Source of the DNA: Paulinella micropora
Taxonomy: Eukaryota; Cercozoa; Imbricatea; Euglyphida; Paulinellidae
DNA length: 64,000 nt
Direction: 5' to 3'
NCBI GenBank assembly: GCA_019918135.1
Contig: WBZZ01001376.1
Location: 15,001 to 79,000, forward strand
Part shown: positions 9,107 to 19,746 of the stretch, piece by piece
Numbering within the stretch: the first letter of the stretch is position 1
How the letters are laid out: the number at the start of each line of letters is the position of its first letter
Notes under the pieces: model-generated
Database searches by the model: none
What the model was told of the DNA's origin: nothing
The model's input: only the letters and a program-made list of their open reading frames with translations
Translations under genes and position numbers: made by a program

Positions 9107-9239
9107 ATATTGATATTTTAGAATTGCGCTATCGTTTCACTCCCGCTTATTCTAAAACATCGTTTTTGCTTTAATGTTTTCGATGTTTGACAATAAACGA
9201 GAATGAGCAAAGCGAATGAGAGTGAAATTGTCAAATATC
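9097..9239. repeat. hairpin pair, right arm of the 142-bp inverted repeat
   Basis: It contains hairpins 9112-9162 and 9181-9239, the exact reverse complement of 5077-5218. Together the arms bracket about 3.9 kb that hold the capsid gene, the fibre-like gene and the two ExoX-C-like genes. Confidence 0.85.
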
Positions 9240-12072
9240 ATTGATATCCGTAAGGGATAGTACTATCATTTTCGTTGATAAACTCGCGTCCGCACCATCT
9301 TGTTTTATTAACAACTTTTACGACATTCTTTTGGTGTTGTATGGTAAAGTGTTCAATGTGTTGTTGATTGCTGTTTCTGCTAGTATGTATTTTCTTCATT
9401 ATGAAGTCTCTTGTATTTGTTAGGCTTTCTCCCTTGTCCATTAATTCGTATGAAACGGGATTTAATTTTTTTAAGTCTAAGCCTTTACCTCTAAAGTGGA
9501 AGTGTGTTTTCTTATCATCCTTCTTTATATACTCTAACATATATAATTTTGGTGCTACCCATATCCCCCTTATTATTTTACAATCAGTTCCAAGGTCGTC
9601 ATCCATTCCACCGATTGTTTTATCTCTAAATCTCTTTATACGTTCAATGTTTCTTACATGGCTTTGAATGCTGTCTGTATCCGTATAATAATAGTCTCTG
9701 TCTGGGTCGTTGTCTGGGTTGGCTTCATTCATATACTTATACATAATTCGTCTGCTGTATGCTAGGATAAATGCTCCGCAGTGAGTAGGTTTTGTAATTT
9801 TTTCTTCTTTCAATTTGTCATCTCTTGGAATACCAGAAATTAACCATAACTCATCATTAGCCTCTTCAAAATTTTCAATATCGGTTATCACGTGTTTAGC
9901 CCAAAATTTCCAATACTCGTGATTTTTTGTTATGAATTTTACTTACAGAATTAATCGGTCTTTGAATTGTCTTCCCATATAAAGCATTCATAAATAACTT
10001 TGCTAATAAATACTGCGGTGTGCCTTTTTTGGAGTTTTGCTTTCGTTTGAATAACTCTAATATGTAATCTTTGAATACTGGTTCGGCTCCTTCGGTGTAA
10101 TAGCATCGGTTGATTTTGACTTGGTAGCCAAGTTCAATCATATCTTCAATATCTACAGAAGTTAGCCATTCGTCTTTCATATCTCTTAACTCCCATTTTA
10201 GACATCCCTTACTATCGCGGAAAGGCACTCGCGGGTGTAATAGATTTTTTGGAGATATGTAATCAACATTATATATTCCTAGTTTCCCTTTCATTTCTCC
10301 TTCGCATTTCTTAATTTCGCCAGTCACATAATTTTCAAGCATTGCCGTTGGATAAAGTGAGACTACATCCGCATCAATAAGAAAATCTTTAAGCTCATCA
10401 AAATCAATTTCGCAGTTTATGTATTTTTGATATTGCTCGGATATAAATCTCCTCTTGCTTGGATATTAAGTCCTAGCCCCATATAATGCTTTTCTAAAAT
10501 CCGCTTCTTGTTCTAACTTTGGAAGTTGAATTATGTATTGTTTATCAATTTTCTTTTTCCAAAGATTAAAGGTTAAAGAAGACGTAGACATAAACTCTGA
10601 TAAGTTCGTTTTATGTTCTTCGTTTATCGGTTTATTTAGTGTTTCGTGTAGTTTAATCCCATAACATCTTTTTCTAAATACAATAAACATTCTTTTTTCA
10701 TATCGTCGCCCATTTCTTCCCATCGTTTCGCTTTTTCGTGGTCAAAATCGCCTTTTAAAACATTACATCCCAAACTTTCAAGGTTCTTTTTAAGACTTCC
10801 TTCTGTGTGCTTTGATAAGTCCCAGAATTTCATATTTTTGTATTCCATTGAAATTATCGCCCCGTTATTGATTAACGGAGTGCTTTTTATCTTTCTTTTA
10901 ATAAACTCTTTTTGTAAGAAGTAATGGTGAAATTTACTACCATTAAAAGCATTAACGTAAAATGTTGCTTTCGGTTTTCTTTTCGCTAAGTCTTCAGCAT
11001 ATTGAAAGATTATGTCAATAAGTTTTGAAATACAATCATCGCCAGCGACATATTTAAAACCGATATCCGCAATCGTATAACCTGCTATATATGCGGTATG
11101 TATTTCAAGCGCGTTTCTATATGTTTCTAAATCATAATGAAAAATCTCATCTTGATTATTATATTTCATTTCTTTGAAGGTTGTTAATAAACTCTCATAT
11201 CGGTCTATCGGTTTCCTTAATTTAGCCGCCGCATAAGTTTTTCGCTTATTATTACATTTATGGTTATTGAAATAAGTCTTAAAGCACTCTTCACACCTCT
11301 TTTTATTCCTCTTTATAAACCTCATATAATGCCCCTTACTTAGATAGCAAAGCACATCCGCGGATACTAAAGGGTCTTCATAATTTTTAAATGTTTGTTT
11401 GCTTGTCGCATCAGTCAATTCAAAATATTTCCCTTCAATACAATATTTTTTTAAGATTTCAAAACCAACCGAGAAAGGTATGAATGAATTAGGTTCCAGA
11501 TTAAATTCTTTTCTAATTTCATTACACTTGTTTTTGTTAATATCAAATTTTAATATCTTTTTACTGACTTGAAAGAAACAATTATTACCTCTACTTCGTG
11601 GATTAATATATATTCCTTCATCTGTTCTATGTTTTTTATCCCTTCCTGATGGATTACATCCGCCTCCGTTTTCTTGGATAAATTCAATCTTCATAAATTG
11701 AATGAAGCGGTCGTATCCATTAGCGCTGGCTTCTAAATTTTCCTCATTGTATTGATAAATGGCATTAAATAAATCTTCAATATCCTTTATCCTTACTGCG
11801 TTGAAAGTTTTCCATCTATAAAACTTTTCGTCATCAATATCAGTAATATAAGCAAACTTGACATGAATACTAGCATTCTCTGTCATACCTCTGCTTTTAA
11901 CATCTCTTACCGCTCTCATTATTGTATAATCTATCTCATCCATATCATAGAAGTTGATATCAAGTTTTTTAAAGCGGTATGTTAGTGAATTTAAGGCTCT
12001 ATTTCGCACTGGTCTTAACTCAATAAGTTTTACTTCTCGCTTCTTCGCTTCCCGTGTCTTGGTTTCCCGCAA
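9238..12072 (-). pseudogene. polB: protein-primed DNA polymerase B, broken copy
   Basis: Replicative polymerase of the protein-primed B family, typical of Polintons and many Polinton-like viruses. Exonuclease motifs are visible in order: Exo I in HYDLETYRN, Exo II in NAFNGSKFHHYF, Exo III in YLEKDVMGL. The polymerase part follows with motif A around ADVVSLYP, motif B in KLFMNALYGK and motif C in YYTDTDS. A Cys-rich stretch (CEECFKTYFNNHKC) precedes Exo I. Total span, about 940 codons, suits the family. The gene is broken with about three breaks. It runs opposite to the capsid block. Confidence 0.85.
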
Positions 12073-12171
12073 ATGCGCTCTAGTCTAGAGGAAAGAATTA
12101 TGCACAAGAATTTACAAATTATGAAAAAAATAATTAACGCTAATTGATAAAATAATTATTATTATTATATA

Positions 12172-12492
12172 ATGATTAAAAACTTGAGTGCTTCAACTCG
12201 TTTGCTGATTGGCTTTATCAACAAACGCAACGAAGCAAACCGACCCGCGAGTGATGGATTTCAACTAAACCAGTTTGAATTGTGGAGTAGTCATGGTGCC
12301 CCATTAGTTAATCAACCATTAACTGAATTTGGCAACCTTGTCTCACATGAGAAGAGCACCATTCAAAACACATTAACTGACATTTCTGATAACAAAGAAA
12401 ATGCTGATGTTGTTGATTTGGACACCGCTGTTAGCAGTTTGGCTTATTTGAAGAAAGCGGTTCAAAATGCTGAGGCAAGAGAGTTTCAATAG
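12172..12492 (+). CDS. hypothetical protein upstream of the second capsid gene
   Basis: A 106-residue helical, polar protein (SASTRLLIGFINKRNEANRPA...) that I do not recognise. It begins right after an AT-rich TATAAT-like leader and lies 5' of the second capsid module, so it probably belongs with it. No signal peptide or membrane segment is visible. A short relation to the capsid machinery is only a guess from position. It may not be whole. Confidence 0.45.
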   Translation: MIKNLSASTRLLIGFINKRNEANRPASDGFQLNQFELWSSHGAPLVNQPLTEFGNLVSHEKSTIQNTLTDISDNKENADVVDLDTAVSSLAYLKKAVQNAEAREFQ

Positions 12493-12650
12493 ACTTCACC
12501 ACAAGATAGAAGATTTGACAATATACAAAAATCAGTTGATATTATTAAACAATCCGTTTCAGGTGAATAAATAATTATTTTTAATTTCTATTATTATTTT
12601 TTAGTATAGTAGCATTGCGAATTTTATCACCCCACAGGCACACAAAAAAA

Positions 12651-14057
12651 ATGGAAGGAAAGTATTCTAAAAATACTGAGGAGTTGATGACTCTCAACAA
12701 CCTCAGATATGAGTTGCCAGCAAATCTAGCACTCACTGAACAGGAAGTATCTTTAAGAAGAACTTTGCTGACCAGCAGACTTATACCAGTTCGTCGGGAA
12801 CTGAAATGATTTTTACATTGCAGGCGAGCACTGATTTTGTTTATGGAGAGAATTGCTATTTGTCGTTTGACGTTAAAGCAGATGGTGCCGATACTAAAGC
12901 AAATAATGATTGTGCCATTGGTTTCCAGAACACTCCCGCGACTGCTATTTTTGAAAGATTTTTGTTGGAAAGCAAGGATGGTAGCGAACTTGAACGAATT
13001 GAAGATTTGAATAAACTGGTGCGAAATATTCTCCCGTGGCATTATCCATTTGATTATCGCAGGCAAGCACAGATGGCGGGACAGAGAGAAAATGTTGAAG
13101 TTAATGCTAATATACCCGACACTTCAGTTACTAATTTTGCCATAAATACTCCTACGGCCGTTGGCACTGGCCAATATTTGAGAGTTTGTATTCCTCTCCA
13201 TTACTTTTCGGGAGTGTTTAATGAAGAAACTCTCATTCCTCCCTCTCTAATTAGTGGTATGAGACTTCGTTTGACATTTGCACCACCTCAGGAAGCATTT
13301 ACGATTATTGGATCTGCCACTGGTGGGTTTCCCGATGAGTTTGATGGTACTGGTTTGACTTACACCATATCAAATCTAGTGGTTATGTTGGAGACATTTT
13401 CTCTTGCTCCTGGTGTCCAGAGAAATATTTTGGAACAGATGGGAAGCAAGGATGGGCTCCCATAATGAAACATATTACAATCAAAAGACAAATCCAGGCA
13501 CATCGGATGATTTTAATCTTCAAGTGAATAAGGCCGTTGCTCGTGCTCAGTGCTTGTATATCGTCACGCAAAACGTGCTCGCTGATAATGCTAGTATTGA
13601 TAACCTTGGAACTGCTCAAATGCCTTATAAACAATATCAATGCCGTATTGGTGATTGGTATGCTCCGCAACAAAAAATGGAACTTGGTGGAAGCACTGAT
13701 ACTCTTGCCGCGGTTCAACGAGGCTGTGCCGAATTGTATATTAACAATCTCCAAGCGACTATGGGCATTCGCGATGCTTATATGTCTTCATCTGTTTCAC
13801 TTGAAAACTTTCGCAAATTTTATGCTCCCAGTGGTTCTACTTACGCAGACAATAACGGAAGATTTGCTACCATTATTCAAACTCTTAATCAGTTGCCCCA
13901 CATTGGAGCGTCTGGTCTCGCAGTTAATAACTCACGAACTGCGGAAGTTAATATTCGTTATGCTGCTGATTATAACGTTACTCGTGCCATCACCGCTTGG
14001 ATGAAATATGTTAAAGTCGCGTCTATCTATCCATCTCCTGCCGTGGTCAAACAATAA
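12651..14057 (+). pseudogene. MCP: major capsid protein, double jelly roll (type B), broken copy
   Basis: A second capsid gene, clearly different from the one at 5304. The segments VYGENCYLSFDVK, LPWHYPFDYRRQ, RVCIPLHYFSGVF and LIPPSLISGMRLRLTF give the strand-loop-strand order of Polinton/virophage-type double-jelly-roll capsid proteins (a short strand, a CIPLxxxxGVF-like turn, LIPP, then RLRLTF). It is followed at once by its own minor capsid gene. About two breaks. The family assignment rests on these motifs and on context; the exact subfamily is not clear. Confidence 0.7.
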
Positions 14058-14124
14058 AAAAATTAAAAATTAGAATAATATATAATTCGGATTTTATATT
14101 AAAATCCAAATACATAATATAGCA

Positions 14125-14928
14125 ATGTCATTTACGATAAGCAATCTTGAAGACGAAAAGCGCACCCGCAAAAATTTCCTCCTTCGCGTCTCCTCAAGTG
14201 ATAAAACAGAATCAAAATCCGCTTCTACTCACAATGGCCGTTTCGTCGTTGAATTACCAGCAACTGGTCGTAATATAGATATAATTAGTGCTTATGTCGT
14301 TAAGAGTATCTCCATTCCAAATGTTTTCCCAAATATACCGAGTTATGCCAACACTCTCACATTGATTAAAACAACTGGATCCGCTACAAAAACGGCAATC
14401 GTAACAGAAAATCAATACACCATTGATACATTTATTACCGCTCTTCAAACTGCAATTAATTCAGCAATTACCCCGAACTCTGTAGTTATAACTTTGAACT
14501 CCGTTAGTAAATTGAATTTCGCATTCACTGGTGATACGTATGCTTTTGATTACGATAACAGCACTATTAGCGATAATATTAAGATAGGACTAACTGCCGA
14601 TATTTTGGCGGCGGCAAGTAGCACAATGCAATCTATCGTAAATCTAATCGGTGAAACGGCCGTTTATGTTCATAGCAGTGCTTTAAATCAGTCTGGTTTA
14701 GTTGAAGCAAATGGTAATTTCTCTGTCGTTGGTAAATGCAATTTAGATAAGCCCTATGGAGTCCAGTGCTACTTTGAATCGTCAAACGATGTTGCCGATT
14801 ATGTGCCATTAAATACAACGAAAAGTTTAAGAACTATTGATATCGTCATTAGAAATGCGAGTGGCAATGTGCTTGAATGTCCTGTCAATTTTGAAGTTTC
14901 AATTCTTCTCAAGGCGTATCATGCTTAA
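14125..14928 (+). CDS. minor capsid (penton-like) protein, second module
   Basis: A 267-residue beta-rich protein that begins MSFTISNLEDEKRTRKNFLLR. It shows the layout of the penton-like protein at 4262 (an early self-descriptive strand region, TENQYTIDTFITALQTAINSA in place of PEGNYTMNNLKNKLSEVL, then a jelly-roll-like C-terminal half), but identity is low. Position directly after the second capsid gene supports a matched vertex protein. It looks whole. Confidence 0.65.
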   Translation: MSFTISNLEDEKRTRKNFLLRVSSSDKTESKSASTHNGRFVVELPATGRNIDIISAYVVKSISIPNVFPNIPSYANTLTLIKTTGSATKTAIVTENQYTIDTFITALQTAINSAITPNSVVITLNSVSKLNFAFTGDTYAFDYDNSTISDNIKIGLTADILAAASSTMQSIVNLIGETAVYVHSSALNQSGLVEANGNFSVVGKCNLDKPYGVQCYFESSNDVADYVPLNTTKSLRTIDIVIRNASGNVLECPVNFEVSILLKAYHA

Positions 14929-14952
14929 GCAAAAAAAGAATACATTAATATA

Positions 14953-15201
14953 ATGACTTTTATACGAAATTTAGATACACTATTCACTCTAATCAAAAAT
15001 ATTAACTCACGACGAAGACGACAACATAAAGAACAAATCCCCTGCGGTGTTAATATTGACCAGTTTTACATATATTTGAAGAGAAATCACGCGCGTATAA
15101 CCAAAAAATTAATCAAGGATAAGGGTTTTGAATACATTAAAAAAATGGCCATAGAGATAGAAAAGAAAGTTGATGCGCAAATACAATATTCTATGATATA
15201 A
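14953..15201 (+). CDS. small basic protein, unknown
   Basis: An 82-residue Lys/Arg-rich helical protein (INSRRRRQHKEQ, KRNHARITKKLIKDKGFEYIKK). I do not recognise it. High charge and its place after the second minor capsid gene suggest a DNA-binding or core role, by inference only. It looks whole and converges with the fibre-like gene on the - strand. Confidence 0.45.
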   Translation: MTFIRNLDTLFTLIKNINSRRRRQHKEQIPCGVNIDQFYIYLKRNHARITKKLIKDKGFEYIKKMAIEIEKKVDAQIQYSMI

Positions 15202-15233
15202 TATTTTATGTATAAATAAAGTATTTTTTTTGT

Positions 15234-16469
15234 TTAAATCTGATCTTCAATCCAGTTCAATGAAGCATAAATGCTCGCCGTTCCACCGCTTGTATTTTGT
15301 GCGGATATAGTAAATGTCTTACCTGACCCTATCTTGATATTATATTGAGACAAATCAATGTATATTGATGAACCACCAGACAACACATATGTGAATATCA
15401 CACTTCCACCTGTTCTTGTTGTCCCCGCTGTATCAACCTCTGCTAACGATGTGTTTGTATCGTAATTTGAATAAGAAGGTGTTCCTCCTAATGTGGTATT
15501 AAGAATAATTCTCGCGATACATGTTTTAGTATCAGAATTACTTGTACATAAATTCTCAAAGTAGATTATGTTGTAATTCGTTTTGCTGTTGAATGTGGCG
15601 CGGTTTCTAATAGTAAATATGGCATTCTCAGTTGATCCTATACTCTTGACATTGTCATACGAATTAGTTATAGCAATAGTCCGATCAATAACTCCTTCAA
15701 CCGCTAAAAACATGCTAGCCGTTTTCATTACAACGGATGCAAGACTTGATGAATACGCCTTCGCATAAATAGCAAACGCCCCCTGATCCAATGATGGAGT
15801 GGTAGCAGTGCTCGCGTATTTAATCGCATGAATTACTTCCATTCGTCCAGTTCGCGGGTTTTCTATTTTGAATATAATTTGACCACTGCCCAGATACTGA
15901 ATAGCTATTTCAAACACATTCAATTTGGTAAAATCAATCGCGGGGAAGTTTCCAGTATTATTACATTTATCAACATTCCAAGCATATTATTGACTGACCA
16001 CATTTTCTACACTTCCCGCCGTTCTTACAACGGACATTCCCAAGTTTGATTGCCTAAAACATAAATTATCTGCTGGTGTGCCTATGCCAATATCGCAATT
16101 GAAAGTGTCTGCGGCGATAGATGATGGAAACAATGCGGAAAATCTAGCAACCAAGCCGATACCACTTCTATATTTTGCCCGTTCAATAGTCGTAATCTGT
16201 GCGGTTGAATTACCTGAGGCCGATGTAGTCAAAACCGCCATTGAATTAGCAGTTGATACCACCCCGCCATTAGTCTCCGTTTTGTCAAAAAACCGCGTAT
16301 TAATACCATATGTAAACACATTTTGTAATACTGGAGACAAAGTGGCCGTTCGCAATTCTCCAAAGGCTGTTGTTGGTAAAGCGTCTTTTATGCTATCAAT
16401 AGATAAAGAAGAAGATGACGATGTAGTTGATGACGATGTCGTATTCGTGCTTTGACCAAAAAGGTTCAT
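15234..16469 (-). pseudogene. fibre-like structural protein, second module, broken copy
   Basis: Related to the protein at 6956-8188: AFGELRTATLSPVLQNVFTYGINTR matches its N-terminal block and FEIAIQYLGSGQIIFKIENP its middle block. The N-terminus is Ser/Thr-rich and low-complexity (STNTTSSSTTSSSSS), like a flexible tether. The opposite orientation to the second capsid gene differs from the first module, where the relative follows the capsid gene on the same strand. About one break. Confidence 0.65.
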
Positions 16470-16518
16470 TTTATATTCAAAGTTGATTTAATTTAAATCA
16501 ACTTAAATAATATAAAAC

Positions 16519-16794
16519 ATGTCAATAATAATACGCGAATTACCGAGTGATATAGTTGGACATATAAGAACATTTGTTTATTCAGAAATGCCCCAGCCGA
16601 ATTATGGAGAAGAATTTTGTAATATATGCGGTTTGTCTCGCACATTTCAGTCGCACCCACCGATTATAGCAGGTAATTTCTATGGTGTAGATAGTATTGA
16701 GTTTTTTACAATCTGCTCTATTAAATGCTACAGACGAGAGTCTAATATTAGAGCAACATATGGAGAACCACCTTTAGTCGTTGTTAAGTATTAG
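16519..16794 (+). CDS. small F-box-like/Cys-rich protein
   Basis: A 91-residue protein. The N-terminus IIRELPSDIVGHIRTFVYSEM has the spacing of an F-box first helix (LPxDIxxHI). A CNICGLSR motif and CSIKCYRRES follow, which could together bind one zinc ion. F-box-like and Zn proteins of this size are common in large DNA viruses of protists. It overlaps the 3' end of the recombinase gene by a few bases, tail to tail. It looks whole; the F-box call is tentative. Confidence 0.5.
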   Translation: MSIIIRELPSDIVGHIRTFVYSEMPQPNYGEEFCNICGLSRTFQSHPPIIAGNFYGVDSIEFFTICSIKCYRRESNIRATYGEPPLVVVKY

Positions 16795-18118
16795 CCTTCT
16801 TTTTATTTCTCGTGCTTCTTCTTAACGGCTTTGCTTCCTCTTCTTGTGGCGCTTCTTTTTTCGCTTCGCTCTTCGTCGCTCCACTCCTCTTCTCTTTAAT
16901 AAACGTATTGACAATAACGGCTCCAATCCCGCTTATCTTTCTTAGTTTAGTATTTGTAATATTCGGGTTATCATTGTAAATCTGCTCAAGCAATTTATAC
17001 TTATTAATATCCTCTCTGCTAGCACTTTTGCCTAATGGTATATAACTGCTTTCTTCGTCTCCGTTTTCGCTTTCAATTTCATTAGTATTATTTAAATTCA
17101 GACATAAATCTATCTTGCGTCTCAACTCCTCTAATTCTGTTTTAATCCCTTCTGCCTTAATTTCTTCAGGGTCGGCCACATTAACCCAACTATATCTAAA
17201 ACTTGTGAGCATATCGCCGTGTCCCAATACATTGCTTACCCACGTATTAAAATTCTCTAATTTCGGATTGGCAAAATTAATATACGACAAACTAGCATAT
17301 AGTTTTCGCAACATACTGCTTTTCTGCGTGTATTCCGATAGCCAAGGGAAGATTTTGATAATTCTTTTGTTTAGTTCATTGTTATTTTGTTTATCAAGCA
17401 CACCCTCGCTGTTGATGATGACTGCCTTTTTCTTTTTGAAATGATTCCGTATGGAATTTACTTGTTCTATTACGAACTGGGCAGTAAAAAGGACAACATG
17501 CATATCAGTCCGATTCTTTTTTTGTCCTTCTCTTTTCTTTGCTAGGTTATTCACTCGCAACCAAGAAGGTTTATCTTGTATCAATTCATACGTGTTTTTA
17601 TCAAATATTTCCACACGCCTTGCTCCAATTGCTATCATCAAAGCAAGTTTAAGATAAGGGTCATTACTTAATATCATATCATTCATTTTAGCCATTACAT
17701 CTCGGACATCAATTTGTATTTTTTGTTCATTTTTGGCTTTGACATCTTTCTTATATCCCTCAACGATATCAATCCGCTCGTCTTCATTTAGATTAAAATA
17801 CTTATCCAGTTTGCTCATTTCATATACTTTTTCACTTTGGTAAGGCTCTATCGCTTTTTTTCTCACCTCAGAAAGTCTTTGTCGCCTACTATTCAAATTT
17901 GGATACACGATAGCATATTTCGGATATATTACTTTTAGTGCCTCAAGCACCTCTTCATCACTAGTTGGTGTGCTAAATAAAGATATAATAGCATTATGAA
18001 AGGCTATACTTGGTTTTAACTCACTATCGTAGAAGTTGGACACCACTTCATAAATTTTACTTTCAGTAGTAGCAACTCTTAACTGCCTAACAAACTTCCT
18101 GTCATCTTCGCTCCACAT
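16784..18118 (-). CDS. tyrosine recombinase, telomere-resolvase-like
   Basis: A 444-residue protein that looks whole. The catalytic-core signs are IAIGARRVEIFDKNTYE (first catalytic Arg, near residue 170), a later SSMLRKLYASLSYINFA (second Arg), and VLGHGDMLTSFRYSWV (His/Gly region and the likely nucleophile Tyr near 315). Ordinary integrases carry an HxLRH box before the LGH motif; here it is replaced by LRKLYA, an order I associate with protelomerases (telomere resolvases). The C-terminus is Lys/Glu-rich with an SRxDINKYK-like helix-turn-helix candidate. The neighbouring double palindrome at 19.78-20.70 kb would be a fitting substrate. The recombinase call is firm; the resolvase subtype is inference. 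Confidence 0.75.
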   Translation of the reverse strand: MWSEDDRKFVRQLRVATTESKIYEVVSNFYDSELKPSIAFHNAIISLFSTPTSDEEVLEALKVIYPKYAIVYPNLNSRRQRLSEVRKKAIEPYQSEKVYEMSKLDKYFNLNEDERIDIVEGYKKDVKAKNEQKIQIDVRDVMAKMNDMILSNDPYLKLALMIAIGARRVEIFDKNTYELIQDKPSWLRVNNLAKKREGQKKNRTDMHVVLFTAQFVIEQVNSIRNHFKKKKAVIINSEGVLDKQNNNELNKRIIKIFPWLSEYTQKSSMLRKLYASLSYINFANPKLENFNTWVSNVLGHGDMLTSFRYSWVNVADPEEIKAEGIKTELEELRRKIDLCLNLNNTNEIESENGDEESSYIPLGKSASREDINKYKLLEQIYNDNPNITNTKLRKISGIGAVIVNTFIKEKRSGATKSEAKKEAPQEEEAKPLRRSTRNKKKANT

Positions 18119-19193
18119 CTTAGTATATAATAGACAAGTCTATATTTTGTCTAACTCAAAAATATTCACTGACACATTTTCTAGAGCAAAAACAATAGTA
18201 ATTGAAATACCACTTCATATTCTGAGCGTATATTATTGGACTTTCTACAACGGATAAAGTAAGTCCGCAGTTGTCGCATAATTCGTAATCCTCTGTTGGT
18301 AAATCGCGATTAAACAAAAAGAGTTTTATATATTATTGCAAATCATACGGCAATCGTGCTATAATATCTATCATCTGTTATTTTGTATATTATACATAAT
18401 AATATCTTTAAATAAAAATCAACTCCTTCCGTCAATTCCGCTTCACCGACGCTCCTTTATTGTTTGCCACCGCGGTTTGTCTCAAAGCGCAAATCACCTT
18501 CAACTGCTTCTTTTCGCCCAGTCCTTAAAGTCCTTAAACTTTTTTTAAAATCCACTATAATTTTAAGGATAGTATTACCCTAGAAGCGGTATTTTACACG
18601 AATTCTAACTCTGCCCATATTACACATGCCCATAATTATCCTTGCTTTCTTATTATTATTATTAATATTATTATTATAAAAATAGGGTATATAAAAAGGG
18701 ATTTAACCCCATTTGACTGAGTTTAACTATGTCCTTGCGGACGTCCCCTGTTTTAGTCCCCTGTTTTCGCAAAAGTTGGCCGACTCCCCCCCCCCCCTTT
18801 ATTGTCATAATACCATGTAGTGGCGGGGGGTAATCTTACATTTGAGAATAGGGGATTTCACTCCCCGATACTTTAAATGAAGACGTTTCAACGAAATAAG
18901 CCCCCTACACCTATTGCTTGAGTCCTTATGAGTATGTGAGATTTATTTTTATAGGGCACCCTTGATTTACAAACACAGCGAAATAAGCGCTCCTATTCAT
19001 CGCGGGCAATAAACCGATTGAAAAGTTGGCCGACCAAATATTGAAAAAATTGATTTTTTTTTGGACATTTTCAAACTTTTTTCAATTTTTTTTCACTTTT
19101 TTGAGAAAAGAAATAATGACTTATTAAAAAAAAAAAGCACCTTACCCCAGATTTTAAGGATACCTAGCAAGACTTATTTTACCATCATTCGTC
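18119..19193. other. long non-coding AT-rich stretch
   Basis: About 1.07 kb with no convincing gene. It contains several mononucleotide runs (a C run near 18,787-18,800, A and T runs near 19,020-19,130) and two GTTGGCCGAC motifs near 18,774 and 19,025 that reappear inverted as GTCGGCCAC near 20,847, on the other side of the palindromes. It may be part of the sub-telomeric region of the element. Confidence 0.5.
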
Positions 19194-19553
19194 TTACCCC
19201 GCATTACACTCCTTACATTGGTGTTGTTGTCTCTCATGTTCGCATATCTGACTTCCACCGCAGTCCTTGCAATGGTATTTTACTCTGTTATGTTCGCATA
19301 TCTGACTTCCACCGCAGTCCTTGCAAACACATCTTCGTCTATTATGTTCGCATATCTCGCTTCCACCACACTCCTTACATTTGCTTTTTCGTATATTATG
19401 TTCGCATTTACGTCTAGCATTTTCCGCTCTACACCTTCTTCTACAACCTTCACAAGTCTTCAACCTTCGCCCCTTGTTATTCAAAAATTGTGCCGGTAGT
19501 CTCCAACATCTACACTTACCGCACTTCTCGTGTTTAACTTCCTCTGTTATCAT
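19194..19553 (-). CDS. Cys/His repeat protein (CEHNR-CKDCGGS repeats)
   Basis: About 119 residues. After a CGKCRCWRLPAQFL...CEGCRRRCR zinc motif come four repeats of the form CEHN-xxxx-CK(D/E)CGGS-xI, each giving one Cys-His-Cys-Cys set. This repeat family is widespread in proteins of giant viruses and phycodnaviruses and in some protists; its role is unknown, probably zinc-dependent nucleic-acid or protein binding. The start chosen is MITEEVKHEKCGKC; a Met at 19,586 is possible. It lies between the recombinase and the telomere-like palindromes. Confidence 0.7.
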   Translation of the reverse strand: MITEEVKHEKCGKCRCWRLPAQFLNNKGRRLKTCEGCRRRCRAENARRKCEHNIRKSKCKECGGSEICEHNRRRCVCKDCGGSQICEHNRVKYHCKDCGGSQICEHERQQHQCKECNAG

Positions 19554-19746
19554 CCATTTTATATATCGTTTGTTAGTCTTTAACATATAAACCAATAAGA
19601 TAATATCGTTATGACTGAGCCGGTGCCACCAATTTTTGGGCGACGGGATCACTTTTGCCGATCGTCCACACAATGTGGTACGTATCTCAAGTAAAAAAAT
19701 AGCACAATGTGGTACGTATCTTTTCCCCAATAACCTAGGAACTGGG

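Noticed and set aside
1235-9239. tRNA or other structured RNA genes among the hairpins.
   Set aside because: Single stems without cloverleaf arms or anticodon loop features.
16784-18118. Retroviral-type (rve) integrase expected for Polintons.
   Set aside because: The catalytic signs are those of a tyrosine recombinase; no DDE arrangement or HHCC motif.
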